Origin: Vibrio natriegens NBRC 15636 = ATCC 14048 = DSM 759
GTDB taxonomy: Bacteria; Pseudomonadota; Gammaproteobacteria; Enterobacterales; Vibrionaceae
Direction: 5' to 3'
Length of the DNA stretch: 64,000 nt
NCBI RefSeq assembly: GCF_035621455.1
Contig: NZ_CP141822.1
Coordinates: 1 to 64,000, forward strand
Below are positions 37,379 through 46,831 of the stretch, piece after piece. Each line of letters opens with the position of its first letter. Position 1 is the first letter of the stretch. Below the pieces are notes generated by a model. That model did not search any database. It worked only from the letters and a program-made list of their open reading frames with translations, and was not told where the DNA came from. The translations under genes and the position numbers were made by a program.

Positions 37379-40300
37379 TTAGTGGTTGTCCGCTAATCCT
37401 CGTTGTGCCGCTTTTGCTTCATCAACACGGGCCAACTTTTCCAGATCTTTGTCTTCAACAAACACTGGAAGTGGTTTGTGTTTTTCAGCTAAGTAGCTGT
37501 AAATAACAGGCAGTACGAATAGGGTAAACAGAGTACCAATCGCCAGACCAGCAACGATTACGATACCGATACTAAAGCGCTGAGCCGCGCCTGCACCAGT
37601 CGCGTACATCAGTGGGATAAGACCCGCGATCATCGCTGCAGTTGTCATCAGAATAGGACGCAGACGAACTTTCGCCGCTTCCATTACAGCTTCTGTTTTA
37701 CCCAGTTTGTTTTGCAGCTGCTCTTCTTTCGCTACTTCACAAATCAAGATACCGTGCTTGGTGATAAGACCAACCAGAGTAATCAAACCAACCTGAGAGT
37801 AAATGTTCATCGATGCAGCACCCCAGGCAAGCGCAATCAACGCGCCACAAATTGCCAATGGCACAGACACCATGATAACCAGCGGATCTTTCACAGATTC
37901 AAACTGAATCGCCAGAACCAAGAAGATGATCGCTAGTGCTAAACCAAATGTCGCGTATAACGCGCTACCTTCAGTCACAAACTGACGAGCTTCACCCATG
38001 TAGTCATGGTTGTAGCCGCTTGGCAGTTTCGTTTCAGCGATGTTCTCAAACCAGTTAATCGCATCGCCCATTGCCGTGCCCGGAGCTGGTACTGCACCTA
38101 CCGTTGCTGAGTTCAGCTGGTTGAAGTGAGGCAGTGAGCGTGGCTCTGCAATCACGTCAATCGTCACTAGGTTACTCAGTGGAACCGCGTTACCGTCAGC
38201 TGCACGTACGTAGTAGTTGTTCATCGACTCTGGATTTAGACGCCACTTACGTTCTACCTGAGGGATAACTTCGTAAGAGCGGCCATTAAGGTCGATACGG
38301 TTTACGTAGCCATCTGCCATCATGGTGCTTAAAGTCACACCGATGTCTTGCATGGTTACGCCGTATGCGCCCGCTTTGTCTTTGTCGATATTAATTTTCA
38401 TCGTCGCCGAGTCGTAGTTCAGATCAAGATCCGAATAAACGAACATTGGGCTAGATTTCACTTCCGTTAATACGTCTGTCGCGATAGAGAACAAACTCTC
38501 AAACGCGTTTGGTGTGGTCAGAACAAACTGAATTGGAAGACCACTACCCGCACCTGGTAACTCAGGCATTTGGAAAGCGGTAACTGCCATTCCCGGTACG
38601 TCTGCAACCAATCCGCCTACACGGCCCGTTACGTCTGCCTGGCTTGCTTCACGCTCACTCCAAGGCACCATAGAGGCAATACCGAACGCTTGGTGAGAGT
38701 TTGGTACACCTGAGAAAACCTGTGCAAACTGAACTTCTGGCTGTTCAGACAGAATGTTGTTTACCTGGTTCATGGTGTTCTGGATAAAGTCTAAGTTCGA
38801 ATTAGATGGAGCAGTACCCATCAATACAACCACGCCTTTATCTTCAGACGGAGCCAGTTCACTTGGGATGAACTTGAACAGCATCGGTAAGCTGGCAAAT
38901 ACAATCAACGCGAAACCAATCACAACTGGACGGTGTTGCATGACAGCACCCAACATTTTGGCGTATCGGCTGGTCATGCGCTCTAACACGCTATGCACTT
39001 TCTGTTCAAACTTGCTTGGTGCCTGATGAGCTTTCAGCATTTTTGAACACATCATTGGTGATAGAGTCAGTGCCACGATACCTGATACAAATACCGCACC
39101 CGCCAGGGTTAACGCGAACTCTTTAAATAGCGAGCCCGTGATACCACCCATCAATGCGATCGGCGCGTATACTGCACCCAACGTTAGTGTCATCGCGATA
39201 ACTGGAACCGCAATTTCGCGCGTACCAATAATGGCCGCTCGGAATGGTGATTCACCAAGCTTGATATGTCGGTCAACGTTTTCCAGTACAACGATCGCAT
39301 CATCTACCACCAGACCAATGGCGAGAACCATTGCCAGTAGGGTCATCAGGTTCCACGAGAAACCCATGGATTGCATTACCATCGCCACACCGATCAAAGA
39401 GAGTGGGATAGTTACAATAGGGATCACTACGGCACGGAATGAACCAAGGAATATAGTGATAACAATCAGTACAATCACTGCAGCTTCAGCGATGGTTTTG
39501 ATTACTTCGTTAATGGATTCGTTAATTGCGATAGTCGAATCATAAAGAACATTCATCTTGATCGTACTAGGCAAATTGCGCTCTAGCTGAGGTAATAGAT
39601 CAAGTACGTCTGCTGCGATATTGATTGGGTTGGCACTTGGTGCTGCATTAATTGCAGCAACAACCGCCTCCTGACCATTTGCACTCGCTCGATATGAGTC
39701 GTGGCTCTTTTCTAGAGTCACTTTAGCAATATCGCTTAAGCGAGTGACATTGCCGTCGTCGTTGCTAACAACAAGGTTCTTCAACTCATCAACATTGGAT
39801 ACCTGTGTATCTGCACTGCCGTTGTAAAGTACAAATTCACCGATAGCCTGACCCGTAGCAGACTGATAGTTGTTGGCACTTAACACACCCATCACGTCAG
39901 TCGCGGTTAAGTTAAACGCTGCCATTTTTGCAGGGTCTAGCCAAACACGTAGCGCGTATTTCATACCACCGTATAGGTCGACTTTCGACACACCGTTAAC
40001 GGTAAACAACTGTGGGTTGATTACACGCTCAAGGTAGTCGGTGATCTGACTTGAAGACAACTCATCACTGGTAAAACCGATATACAGTACCGCTGTTGTC
40101 GAGCCAGTCGACATAGTAACGGTAGGGTCTTCGGCTTCTTTCGGTAGTTGCGAGCGAACCGAGTTGGTTTTTGCCAGAATGTCCGAGAGTGCCGCATTCG
40201 GGTCAGTATTCAACTTCATTTTTACAGTGATGGTGGATTTACCCAGCACCGATTGAGAAGTCATATAATCGATATTATCAGCCTGTGCGACCGCTTGTTC

Positions 40301-40501
40301 CAATGGCTGAGTAATAAAGCCCTGGATTAGGTCGGCACTGGCACCGTAGTAACTGGTCGAAACCGTTACTTCCGTATTCGTCATTTCAGGGTATTCACGA
40401 ACCTGCATTTTGAAGATTGCTTGCAGACCAAGCAATGCGATCAAAAAGCTGATTGATACCGCTAAAACTGGACGTTTAATAAAAACATCAGTAAAGCGCA
40501 T
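37379..40501 (-). CDS. vexB: RND multidrug efflux transporter, VexB-type
   Basis: This inner-membrane RND pump exports detergents, bile salts and antibiotics by proton antiport, together with a membrane fusion protein and an outer-membrane channel. The 1040-residue protein has the RND plan of 12 transmembrane helices and two large periplasmic loops. The proton-relay aspartates are in GLVVDDAIVVLENV near 405. It lies 11 bases after vexA and near ilvC, as vexRAB does in V. cholerae. No outer-membrane channel gene is present, so TolC must come from elsewhere. Confidence 0.9.
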   Translation of the reverse strand: MRFTDVFIKRPVLAVSISFLIALLGLQAIFKMQVREYPEMTNTEVTVSTSYYGASADLIQGFITQPLEQAVAQADNIDYMTSQSVLGKSTITVKMKLNTDPNAALSDILAKTNSVRSQLPKEAEDPTVTMSTGSTTAVLYIGFTSDELSSSQITDYLERVINPQLFTVNGVSKVDLYGGMKYALRVWLDPAKMAAFNLTATDVMGVLSANNYQSATGQAIGEFVLYNGSADTQVSNVDELKNLVVSNDDGNVTRLSDIAKVTLEKSHDSYRASANGQEAVVAAINAAPSANPINIAADVLDLLPQLERNLPSTIKMNVLYDSTIAINESINEVIKTIAEAAVIVLIVITIFLGSFRAVVIPIVTIPLSLIGVAMVMQSMGFSWNLMTLLAMVLAIGLVVDDAIVVLENVDRHIKLGESPFRAAIIGTREIAVPVIAMTLTLGAVYAPIALMGGITGSLFKEFALTLAGAVFVSGIVALTLSPMMCSKMLKAHQAPSKFEQKVHSVLERMTSRYAKMLGAVMQHRPVVIGFALIVFASLPMLFKFIPSELAPSEDKGVVVLMGTAPSNSNLDFIQNTMNQVNNILSEQPEVQFAQVFSGVPNSHQAFGIASMVPWSEREASQADVTGRVGGLVADVPGMAVTAFQMPELPGAGSGLPIQFVLTTPNAFESLFSIATDVLTEVKSSPMFVYSDLDLNYDSATMKINIDKDKAGAYGVTMQDIGVTLSTMMADGYVNRIDLNGRSYEVIPQVERKWRLNPESMNNYYVRAADGNAVPLSNLVTIDVIAEPRSLPHFNQLNSATVGAVPAPGTAMGDAINWFENIAETKLPSGYNHDYMGEARQFVTEGSALYATFGLALAIIFLVLAIQFESVKDPLVIMVSVPLAICGALIALAWGAASMNIYSQVGLITLVGLITKHGILICEVAKEEQLQNKLGKTEAVMEAAKVRLRPILMTTAAMIAGLIPLMYATGAGAAQRFSIGIVIVAGLAIGTLFTLFVLPVIYSYLAEKHKPLPVFVEDKDLEKLARVDEAKAAQRGLADNH

Positions 40502-40512
40502 GAAGCCTCCGA

Positions 40513-41619
40513 TTACAGCATTGGTGTTTCAGTTGGTGGAGTCGTTGCATCGCTTTCTACGACACGGACTTTAGCGTGGTTACTCAGACGAATCTGACCT
40601 GAGGTCACTACCACATCACCTGGCTTAACGCCTTCAAGAATGTGTACGATGTCTTTTGTACGCTCACCCACTTTAACCACTTGCTGTGTTACACGCTTTT
40701 CGCCATCTTCTTCAGATACGATGTAAATGCTGTCACCGTAAAGTGTGTAAGTAATCGCGGTTTGTGGAAGAGTCACCTGGTTTTCAAGTTTAGGCAGGAT
40801 GATATTCGCTCGAGCGAACATACCACTACGTAGTTTGCCGTCGTTATTTGGAATATCTGCTTGTACCTGGATCAGGCCACTCTGTACATTAACCGCTGGC
40901 TCAATGGCTGTAATTGAACCTTTGAAGGCGATTTCTGGGTACGCATCGACAAAAATATCGACAGCTTGGCTGATGTGGATACGAGAAATATCGGTCTGCG
41001 GCACGGTGAAACGTAGACGCATAACGCTGGTATCTTCAAGACGCACGATATCGGTACCCGCTTGCAGGTACTGACCTAGGTAAACATTACGGATACCAAC
41101 CACGCCTGAAAACGGAGCTTTGATTTCACGACGGTCTATCGCCGCTTTCAAGCTCTCGATGTCAGCGCTAAGAGAAAAGTAATTCGCTTCTGCTTCATCA
41201 TAAGACTCTTTAGAAATCGACCCTTTTTTGTACAGGCCTTGGTAACGCTTGTATTTTGCTTCAGCAGCTGGCAGCTTCGCTTGTGCACTTTTCAGGTTGG
41301 CTTTCTCAACAGCTGAGTCAAGAAGTACCAAATCCTGGCCTTCTTTCACTTGAGTGCCAGATTCAAAAGCGATTTGGTCAATGACGCCACTTGTCTCGTT
41401 CGCTACCGTTACCCCTTGGTTAGGCTCGATAAAGCCAATTGCCTCAATCACCGGTACCCAATCCACTGACTGTACGTCAGTAACGGTTACGGGAAATTCA
41501 GGTTCCGGGCGATTCGCCATGTATTCGGCAATCTTCTGTTGCTTGAATAAGTTGAAACCTATCACACTGCCGAACAGCAAGATTGCGATAAGTAACATAA
41601 AAAAAGTCCACTTTTTCAT
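40513..41619 (-). CDS. vexA: RND efflux periplasmic adaptor, VexA-type
   Basis: This membrane fusion protein links the RND pump to the outer-membrane channel. The 368-residue protein (from ATG 41619) has an N-terminal membrane anchor (about 5-24) without a lipobox. The lipoyl, alpha-hairpin, beta-barrel and membrane-proximal domains follow (GFIEPNQGVTVANETSGVI, APFSGVVGIRNVYLGQYL). I chose ATG 41619 over an upstream in-frame codon because that earlier start would overlap vexR. RBS TTGGAG is 11 bases upstream. It begins 17 bases after vexR. Confidence 0.9.
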   Translation of the reverse strand: MKKWTFFMLLIAILLFGSVIGFNLFKQQKIAEYMANRPEPEFPVTVTDVQSVDWVPVIEAIGFIEPNQGVTVANETSGVIDQIAFESGTQVKEGQDLVLLDSAVEKANLKSAQAKLPAAEAKYKRYQGLYKKGSISKESYDEAEANYFSLSADIESLKAAIDRREIKAPFSGVVGIRNVYLGQYLQAGTDIVRLEDTSVMRLRFTVPQTDISRIHISQAVDIFVDAYPEIAFKGSITAIEPAVNVQSGLIQVQADIPNNDGKLRSGMFARANIILPKLENQVTLPQTAITYTLYGDSIYIVSEEDGEKRVTQQVVKVGERTKDIVHILEGVKPGDVVVTSGQIRLSNHAKVRVVESDATTPPTETPML

Positions 41620-41636
41620 TCTGGTCAGAACTCCAA

Positions 41637-42218
41637 TTAGTGTTGAATGATTGCGTCCCAACTGGCTTCAATGGCAGCTTCTATGGCTGCTTCGTCCAGT
41701 TGATAAAACCCCAGAGCATGATGTCGGGCGAGTGCAACGGTCGCCTCGAAACTCAGTCCCGAAAGGATCATATTGTCGAGTGGCTTAAACACTCCTTGCT
41801 CTTTACCTTGGTCAAATAGTCGGTCTACCTGATCAAACATTTTACGCTCAAGTTCCAGCGTTACTCTATTGCTTGCATAGGGCAGGGATTGATATTGAAC
41901 TCTATTGTTCAATGTGTCCACATTTGAGCCAGCTAAACACCAAATGTTAAGCCACATTTTTGTATAACGTTCTTTTAAAGGCATATCGTCGCTCACGCCC
42001 GCTTGCACTTCTATTGCAATGCGCTTTGCGACGTTTAATCTAACTTCGTCTAAAAGGTGGTTCTTATCGGAAAAGTAACGATAGATAGTGCCAGCCGCCA
42101 CACCCGCTTCTTTGGCTAGCTTTTGCATCGAAAATCCCTGAAAACCCAGCTCAGCAATCAGTTTTTCCGCCGCACAAAGAATCTGAGCTTTTTTATCTAA
42201 AGTTGTATTACTCGACAT
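41637..42218 (-). CDS. vexR: TetR-family repressor, VexR-type
   Basis: This 193-residue regulator has an N-terminal TetR helix-turn-helix (KLAKEAGVAAGTIYRYFSDK, about 35-54) and a helical ligand-binding domain. It is the first gene of the vexRAB operon. I chose ATG 42218 because an upstream in-frame ATG at 42251 overlaps the operator palindrome and the -10 box. RBS GTGGAA precedes it. A perfect palindrome just upstream suggests autorepression of the operon. Confidence 0.9.
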   Translation of the reverse strand: MSSNTTLDKKAQILCAAEKLIAELGFQGFSMQKLAKEAGVAAGTIYRYFSDKNHLLDEVRLNVAKRIAIEVQAGVSDDMPLKERYTKMWLNIWCLAGSNVDTLNNRVQYQSLPYASNRVTLELERKMFDQVDRLFDQGKEQGVFKPLDNMILSGLSFEATVALARHHALGFYQLDEAAIEAAIEASWDAIIQH

Positions 42219-42232
42219 AGTTCCACTTTTAG

Positions 42233-42280
42233 TGAATGAACGTTCATTCATTATAGATCTAAAGCTATACGAGTGTGCAA
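42233..42280 (-). promoter_or_regulatory. vexRAB promoter and TetR operator
   Basis: TGAATGAACGTTCATTCA (42233-42250) is a perfect 18-bp palindrome of the TetR-family type. It abuts a -10 box TATAAT on the minus strand (42250-42255). A possible -35, TTGCAC (42275-42280), lies 19 bases further, slightly wide. Repressor bound here would cover the transcription start. Confidence 0.8.
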
Positions 42281-42415
42281 TAAAAAATAATTAAATTTTT
42301 ACTTTGCTATAAATGGAGTTAGCAAACACTGACAAACTGAGGGCTGATAAACGTGGTAATCGTTCATACTCACTATTATCATAGGCGCCACGTTTATTGC
42401 CCGCTGAGAAATTCT

Positions 42416-44431
42416 ATGAAGCTGAACCCTAGTCAAGATGAAGCCGTAAAGTACGTATCTGGTCCGTGTTTGGTGCTGGCAGGTGCTGGCTCGGGTAAAA
42501 CTCGTGTTATCACCAATAAAATTGCTTATTTGGTTCAGCAATGTGGCTACAAAGCGCGAAATATTGCAGCGGTAACCTTTACCAATAAAGCCGCACGAGA
42601 AATGAAAGAGCGGGTGGGTCAGACATTAGGTAAAGCGGAATCTAAAGGTTTGATGGTGTCGACCTTCCACACCTTGGGCTTGAACATCATTAAGCGCGAG
42701 TACAAGCAGCTTGGTTTAAAAGCAGGCTTCTCCTTGTTTGATGACCAAGACCAACTCGCGTTATTAAAAGAGCTAACGGAAAAGCAGCTCGATGGCGATA
42801 AAGATCTGCTGCGTCAGCTGATGAGTTCAATCTCTAACTGGAAGAACGACATGCTAACGCCAGAGCAGGTGAAAGCTCAGGCGAAAGGTGAGCAACAACA
42901 GTTGTTTGCCTTCTGCTTCGACATGTACCAGAAGCAGATGAAAGCGTACAACGCGCTCGATTTTGATGATTTGATTCTGATGCCAGTACTGTTGTTACGT
43001 ACTAATGAAGACGTACGTCAGCGTTGGCAGAGCCGCATCCGCTACCTATTGGTGGACGAATACCAAGATACCAATACCAGCCAATACGAGCTGGTAAAAC
43101 ACATTGTCGGTGAGCGTGGCCGCCTAACCGTAGTAGGGGATGACGACCAGTCTATTTACTCATGGCGTGGTGCGAAGCCACAGAACCTGGTGCTATTGGG
43201 TGAAGACTACCCGAACTTGCGCCTGATTAAACTAGAGCAAAACTATCGCTCTACCAGTCGTATTCTTCGTGCTGCCAATATTCTCATTGCCAACAACCCG
43301 CACGTGTATGAGAAGACGCTATTCTCTGAGATCCCTGACGGTGAAAAACTCAAAGTACTGCTAGCAAAAAATGAAGAGCATGAAGCGGAACGTGTTACGG
43401 GAGAGCTGATCGCACACAAGTTCCTCAATCGCACCGAATATCGAGACTACTCGATTTTGTATCGTGGTAACCATCAATCACGCTTAATAGAAAAGTCGCT
43501 GATGCAAAACCGCGTACCATACAAAATCTCGGGTGGTACCTCTTTCTTTGCTCGTTCAGAGATCAAAGACATCATGGCGTATCTTCGAGTTCTGGTGAAC
43601 CCGGACGATGACAATGCCTTTCTACGCATCGTAAACACGCCCCGACGTGAAATTGGACCGGTTACACTAGAAAAACTGGGCAGTTACGCCAATATGCGTG
43701 GCAAAAGCCTGTTTGAAGCCAGCTTTGAAATGGGGCTCGAACAGCATTTAACAGGGCGTGGTCTGGAGAATTTACGCCGCTTCACTCAGTGGTTAGTCGC
43801 TATTGCTGATCAGGCGGAAAGAGGCGATACCGTGGCTGCGGTCCGTTCACTGGTTCGTGACATCAACTACGAAGACTGGTTATACGAAACCTCTGCTAGC
43901 CCGAAAGCGGCTGAGATGCGCATGAAGAACGTGTCGGATCTCTATTCCTGGATTGTGGCTGATTTAGAAGGCGATAATTACGATCAGGAAGAGAAGACAT
44001 TAAAAGAGGTGGTTCAGCGTTTAACCTTGCGTGACATGATGGAGCGAGGGGAAGAGGACGAAGACAGCGATGCAGTACAATTGATGACATTGCATGCGTC
44101 AAAGGGTCTGGAATTCCCGTACGTTTATCTGATTGGTTCAGAAGAAGGCATTTTGCCACATCAAACCAGCATTGATGAAGACAACGTAGAAGAAGAACGT
44201 CGCCTGATGTACGTGGGGATTACTCGTGCCCAGCGAGAGCTGACTTTTACGATGTGTAAAGAACGCCGTCAGTATGGTGAGTTAATCAAGCCGACACAAA
44301 GCCGCTTTCTTGATGAATTGCCTTTCGATGATGTGGAATGGGAAGTCAACAAAAAGCCTGTTTCGCAAGAGGAGAGAATGGCAAAAGGCCAGGCTCACAT
44401 TGCCAACTTACGCTCGATGTTTAAGAAGTAG
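42416..44431 (+). CDS. rep: ATP-dependent DNA helicase Rep
   Basis: Rep is a 3'-5' superfamily 1 helicase that helps replication forks past protein roadblocks and supports restart. The 671-residue protein (E. coli 673) has motif I AGAGSGKT near 23-30, motif II DEYQDTN, motif [16 protein letters not shown], motif IV QNYRS, motif [13 protein letters not shown] and motif VI VGITRAQ. Only ATG 42416 gives the [11 protein letters not shown] start of the family; an upstream in-frame ATG at 42353 adds unrelated residues. It is divergent from vexR. Confidence 0.96.
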   Translation: MKLNPSQDEAVKYVSGPCLVLAGAGSGKTRVITNKIAYLVQQCGYKARNIAAVTFTNKAAREMKERVGQTLGKAESKGLMVSTFHTLGLNIIKREYKQLGLKAGFSLFDDQDQLALLKELTEKQLDGDKDLLRQLMSSISNWKNDMLTPEQVKAQAKGEQQQLFAFCFDMYQKQMKAYNALDFDDLILMPVLLLRTNEDVRQRWQSRIRYLLVDEYQDTNTSQYELVKHIVGERGRLTVVGDDDQSIYSWRGAKPQNLVLLGEDYPNLRLIKLEQNYRSTSRILRAANILIANNPHVYEKTLFSEIPDGEKLKVLLAKNEEHEAERVTGELIAHKFLNRTEYRDYSILYRGNHQSRLIEKSLMQNRVPYKISGGTSFFARSEIKDIMAYLRVLVNPDDDNAFLRIVNTPRREIGPVTLEKLGSYANMRGKSLFEASFEMGLEQHLTGRGLENLRRFTQWLVAIADQAERGDTVAAVRSLVRDINYEDWLYETSASPKAAEMRMKNVSDLYSWIVADLEGDNYDQEEKTLKEVVQRLTLRDMMERGEEDEDSDAVQLMTLHASKGLEFPYVYLIGSEEGILPHQTSIDEDNVEEERRLMYVGITRAQRELTFTMCKERRQYGELIKPTQSRFLDELPFDDVEWEVNKKPVSQEERMAKGQAHIANLRSMFKK

Positions 44432-44458
44432 CATCATCCAAATCATCAAACAGCAAAT

Positions 44459-44490
44459 AAAAAGGCTTGCCAAGTGGCAAGCCTTTCTCT
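44459..44490. terminator. Terminator between rep and cytochrome c5 gene
   Basis: AAAGGCTTGCC and GGCAAGCCTTT form an 11-bp stem around AAGT, with A-rich and T-rich flanks that allow use in both directions. Confidence 0.85.
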
Positions 44491-44514
44491 TTTAAAGCTT
44501 TGATTCAAGACGAA

Positions 44515-44928
44515 TTACAGACCTGCAATCATATGATCGATAGCGGCCGTGATCTCGTCGTCAGAACAGTCCATACACGTACCTTTAGCTGGCATCGCGT
44601 TGAAGCCTTCAAGTGCATGTTTGATCAGTACATCTTTACCTTGAGCGATACGAGGCGCCCATTCGTCAGCATTGCCAATCTTTGGAGCACCGTTTACACC
44701 AGATGCGTGACAAGCAATACAAAAAGTACCGTAAACTGTTGCGCCATCACGAGGACCGGTTGGTTCTGCTTTTACAGGCTCAGAGCCTGCTAGATAAACA
44801 TCGCCGACAGGTTTGATGCGTTCTGCGATCGCATCGTATTCACTTTGGCTGATGTCAGAAGCTAAAGCTGCCGTAGAAAAAGTTAAGGCAGCGAACAAAA
44901 CGCTAATCATTTGTCGAGACATATCCAT
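44515..44928 (-). CDS. Cytochrome c5
   Basis: This is a periplasmic monohaem class I cytochrome c that carries electrons in respiration. It has an N-terminal signal peptide cleaved after about ALA, a CIACH haem-binding motif in the middle, and the extra cysteine pair CMDC near the C-terminus that typifies the c5 group. The axial methionine is probably that of NAMPAKG. Length is about 137 residues from ATG 44928; ATG 44922 or GTG 44937 are also possible. A perfect palindrome lies 22 bases upstream. Confidence 0.88.
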   Translation of the reverse strand: MDMSRQMISVLFAALTFSTAALASDISQSEYDAIAERIKPVGDVYLAGSEPVKAEPTGPRDGATVYGTFCIACHASGVNGAPKIGNADEWAPRIAQGKDVLIKHALEGFNAMPAKGTCMDCSDDEITAAIDHMIAGL

Positions 44929-44949
44929 TAAACCCACTTCACATTCCCG

Positions 44950-44966
44950 AGGTAAGTGACTTACCT
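44950..44966. promoter_or_regulatory. Palindrome upstream of cytochrome c5 gene
   Basis: AGGTAAGT-G-ACTTACCT is a perfect inverted repeat with 8-bp arms and one central base. It lies 22 bases upstream of the cytochrome gene start, where an operator or leader hairpin would sit. No known regulator is assigned. Confidence 0.45.
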
Positions 44967-45090
44967 ATTTATATAGTTAGAGTATTGATACCGATTAAAG
45001 AAGCCCGATAAAACCACTTCAATGGCATAGAATGATTAGACAACTTGGTTGCAGCTGTTAAATCAATGTAAATAATGAGTGATTATATCC

Positions 45091-45123
45091 CGATAGCTTG
45101 TTGCATTAAACAACAAGTTATCG
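45091..45123 (+). repeat. Strong 13-bp inverted repeat of unknown role
   Basis: CGATAGCTTGTTG (45091-45103) pairs with CAACAAGTTATCG (45111-45123) around a 7-base loop. In plus-strand RNA all 13 pairs form, one as G-U; in minus-strand RNA that pair becomes A-C. No T-run follows, so it is not a standard terminator. Confidence 0.6.
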
Positions 45124-45214
45124 ATGACAGGGCGTGAATCACATCAAAAATTCTCTTTAAAGGCATATAACTGTCGAAAAAGAGACCAAACGATAAAAAA
45201 AGTAAAAAAAGTAC

Positions 45215-45243
45215 TAGACGGCATAGTGTGATATCCGTATTAT
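45215..45243 (+). promoter_or_regulatory. tRNA operon promoter
   Basis: TAGACG (45215-45220) and TATTAT (45238-45243) are 17 bases apart, with an A-rich UP-like tract before them and a GC-rich discriminator after. The tRNA-Arg gene begins 21 bases downstream. Confidence 0.65.
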
Positions 45244-45264
45244 TCCACTCCGCCGATAGGGCAT

Positions 45265-45341
<77 letters not shown>

Positions 45342-45373
45342 TTACCCCGGAGGATAAGTCGGTAAAACTCAGT

Positions 45374-45450
45374 GGTGGCTATAGCTCAGTTGGTAGAGCC
45401 CCGGATTGTGATTCCGGTTGTCGCGAGTTCAAGTCTCGTTAGCCACCCCA
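45374..45450 (+). tRNA. tRNA-His (GUG), copy 1
   Basis: A 77-nt gene including the encoded G(-1) that pairs with C73, the histidine identity element. Anticodon GTG (GATTGTGATT); the 3' end CCCCA includes an encoded CCA. Confidence 0.96.
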
Positions 45451-45522
45451 TTCTTTCTTTTTTAGGAAGAACAAGGTAGCATTGCTTCCTGTCTTGATTT
45501 AGAGTCGAGATAAAACATAAGT

Positions 45523-45599
<77 letters not shown>

Positions 45600-45647
45600 C
45601 TATTAAAGTTTATGGCTTACAGTAAGCGGTAAACATGACAATTTGAT

Positions 45648-45724
45648 GGTGGCTATAGCTCAGTTGGTAGAGCCCCGGATTGTGATTCCGGTTGTCGCGA
45701 GTTCAAGTCTCGTTAGCCACCCCA
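45648..45724 (+). tRNA. tRNA-His (GUG), copy 2
   Basis: Identical in sequence to the first tRNA-His, including G(-1). The spacer before it is unlike the one before copy 1, but the bases just after (TTCTTTCT) match. Confidence 0.96.
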
Positions 45725-45748
45725 TTCTTTCTCTAAAGAATACATGCT

Positions 45749-45825
<77 letters not shown>

Positions 45826-45832
45826 CCATTCG

Positions 45833-45863
45833 AAAGCCCCGATAGAAATATCGGGGCTTTTTT
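45833..45863 (+). terminator. tRNA operon terminator
   Basis: AAGCCCCGATA and TATCGGGGCTT form an 11-bp stem around GAAA with a run of six T. It lies 8 bases after the last intact tRNA. Confidence 0.92.
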
Positions 45864-45873
45864 ACGTCTGCAG

Positions 45874-45977
45874 ATTGAGAATAGAGCAGCTTGATAGCAC
45901 ATCTCATTCTTTGAAATATAGCGGACCAGAGGGGCGGGGGTTCGCTTGATGTTCAAACTCTGGCTCTTCACCGACCA
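45874..45977 (+). pseudogene. Decayed tRNA-Pro copy
   Basis: This segment aligns with the two tRNA-Pro genes upstream (for example AGCAGCTTG, CATCT, GGACCAGAGGG, CGGGGGTTCG and TCTTCACCGACCA). The 5' acceptor strand is changed to ATTGAGA, the D-arm is mutated, about 16-18 bases replace the anticodon region, and about 20 extra bases interrupt the T-arm. It cannot fold as a tRNA. It lies beyond the operon terminator, so it is a remnant of an earlier third unit. Confidence 0.85.
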
Positions 45978-46055
45978 CCATTCAATAAGTCTTAACTGTC
46001 AGGTCAAATAGCTTTTGACCACCAGTAACCCAAAAGCTTTCTCAGCCGATAAAAC

Positions 46056-46083
46056 AAACCCCAGCACAGTGGCTGGGGTTTTG
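46056..46083. terminator. Terminator downstream of the HAD phosphatase gene
   Basis: AAACCCCAGC and GCTGGGGTTT form the stem around a 6-base loop, between the tRNA operon (plus) and the HAD gene (minus). Both flanks are A- or T-rich. Confidence 0.8.
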
Positions 46084-46105
46084 TGTTTTTACCATTCAAT
46101 CCATT

Positions 46106-46831
46106 CTACTGAGCGAGCGTTTTGAGGATTTCTTTTAGCTCTACGGTGTCTTTTACTTCGTAGTCTGGCTCAATCTCCGTGAGATTATCGGTACCTTTTG
46201 GATTCACCCAAACGCTGAGAATATCCATATCGTTAGCGCCCGCAATATCTGCTGCTAAAGAGTCACCGATATGAAGCGCTTCTTCTGGTTTAACGTCTGC
46301 TAGCTTAAGAGCCTTACGGAAGATGCTTGCCGCAGGTTTTTCTTCCGGTTCTTCACCACCAACAATAATGTGATCGACCCATTCACTCATCTCTGTTGCC
46401 GCCAGTTTTGGATGTTGAGAGAAGATCGGACCGTTAGTAATGACAACGAGAGTGTAGTGTTGACGCAGTTCAATCAGCATTTCCTTTACTCCTGGTAGAA
46501 AGGAGAATGCATTCATGCGTGCAGAGTCAAAAAAACTTTGCGCCTGTTGAGCTTGCGCTGCGCTTATTTCGATCCCTTGTTCCGCAAGGATGGTTTTTAT
46601 CAGGCCACAACGGAATGCATTTTCATCCGGTAGCAAGGCTACAAGCTGAGGGAACTCTGCATTGAGCTTTTTATACACGCCTTGTAAGTAGCGTTGTAAG
46701 AAGGCATTAGAATCCGCGAGCAGCGGATAGGTTTCTTTCATCCAATTTGCAAATTCTTGCCCTGCCACTTTATCGGCTTGAGATGTGCCACATAAAGTCT
46801 CGTCCATATCAAAAAAAATCGCTTTAAGCAC
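46106..46831 (-). CDS. HAD-superfamily phosphatase, YjjG/NANP-like
   Basis: This 242-residue hydrolase has the four HAD motifs: FDMDETL (nucleophile D8, acid D10), VITNGP, the lysine in EEKPAASIF, and HIGDSLAADI. A helical cap domain lies between motifs I and II. The closest groups are house-cleaning pyrimidine nucleotidases (YjjG) and N-acylneuraminate-9-phosphatases; the substrate is not decided. The GTG at 46831 has the RBS AGGAG 6 bases upstream, while an in-frame ATG at 46846 has none, so I prefer GTG. Confidence 0.87.
   Translation of the reverse strand: MLKAIFFDMDETLCGTSQADKVAGQEFANWMKETYPLLADSNAFLQRYLQGVYKKLNAEFPQLVALLPDENAFRCGLIKTILAEQGIEISAAQAQQAQSFFDSARMNAFSFLPGVKEMLIELRQHYTLVVITNGPIFSQHPKLAATEMSEWVDHIIVGGEEPEEKPAASIFRKALKLADVKPEEALHIGDSLAADIAGANDMDILSVWVNPKGTDNLTEIEPDYEVKDTVELKEILKTLAQ

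Larger units (their letters stand above)
44929..45264. other. Intergenic region between cytochrome c5 gene and tRNA operon
   Basis: No gene is evident in this 336-base AT-rich stretch. It holds three signals: a perfect palindrome at 44950-44966, a strong stem at 45091-45123, and the tRNA promoter at 45215-45243. The part around 44967-45090 shows nothing I can interpret. Confidence 0.6.
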
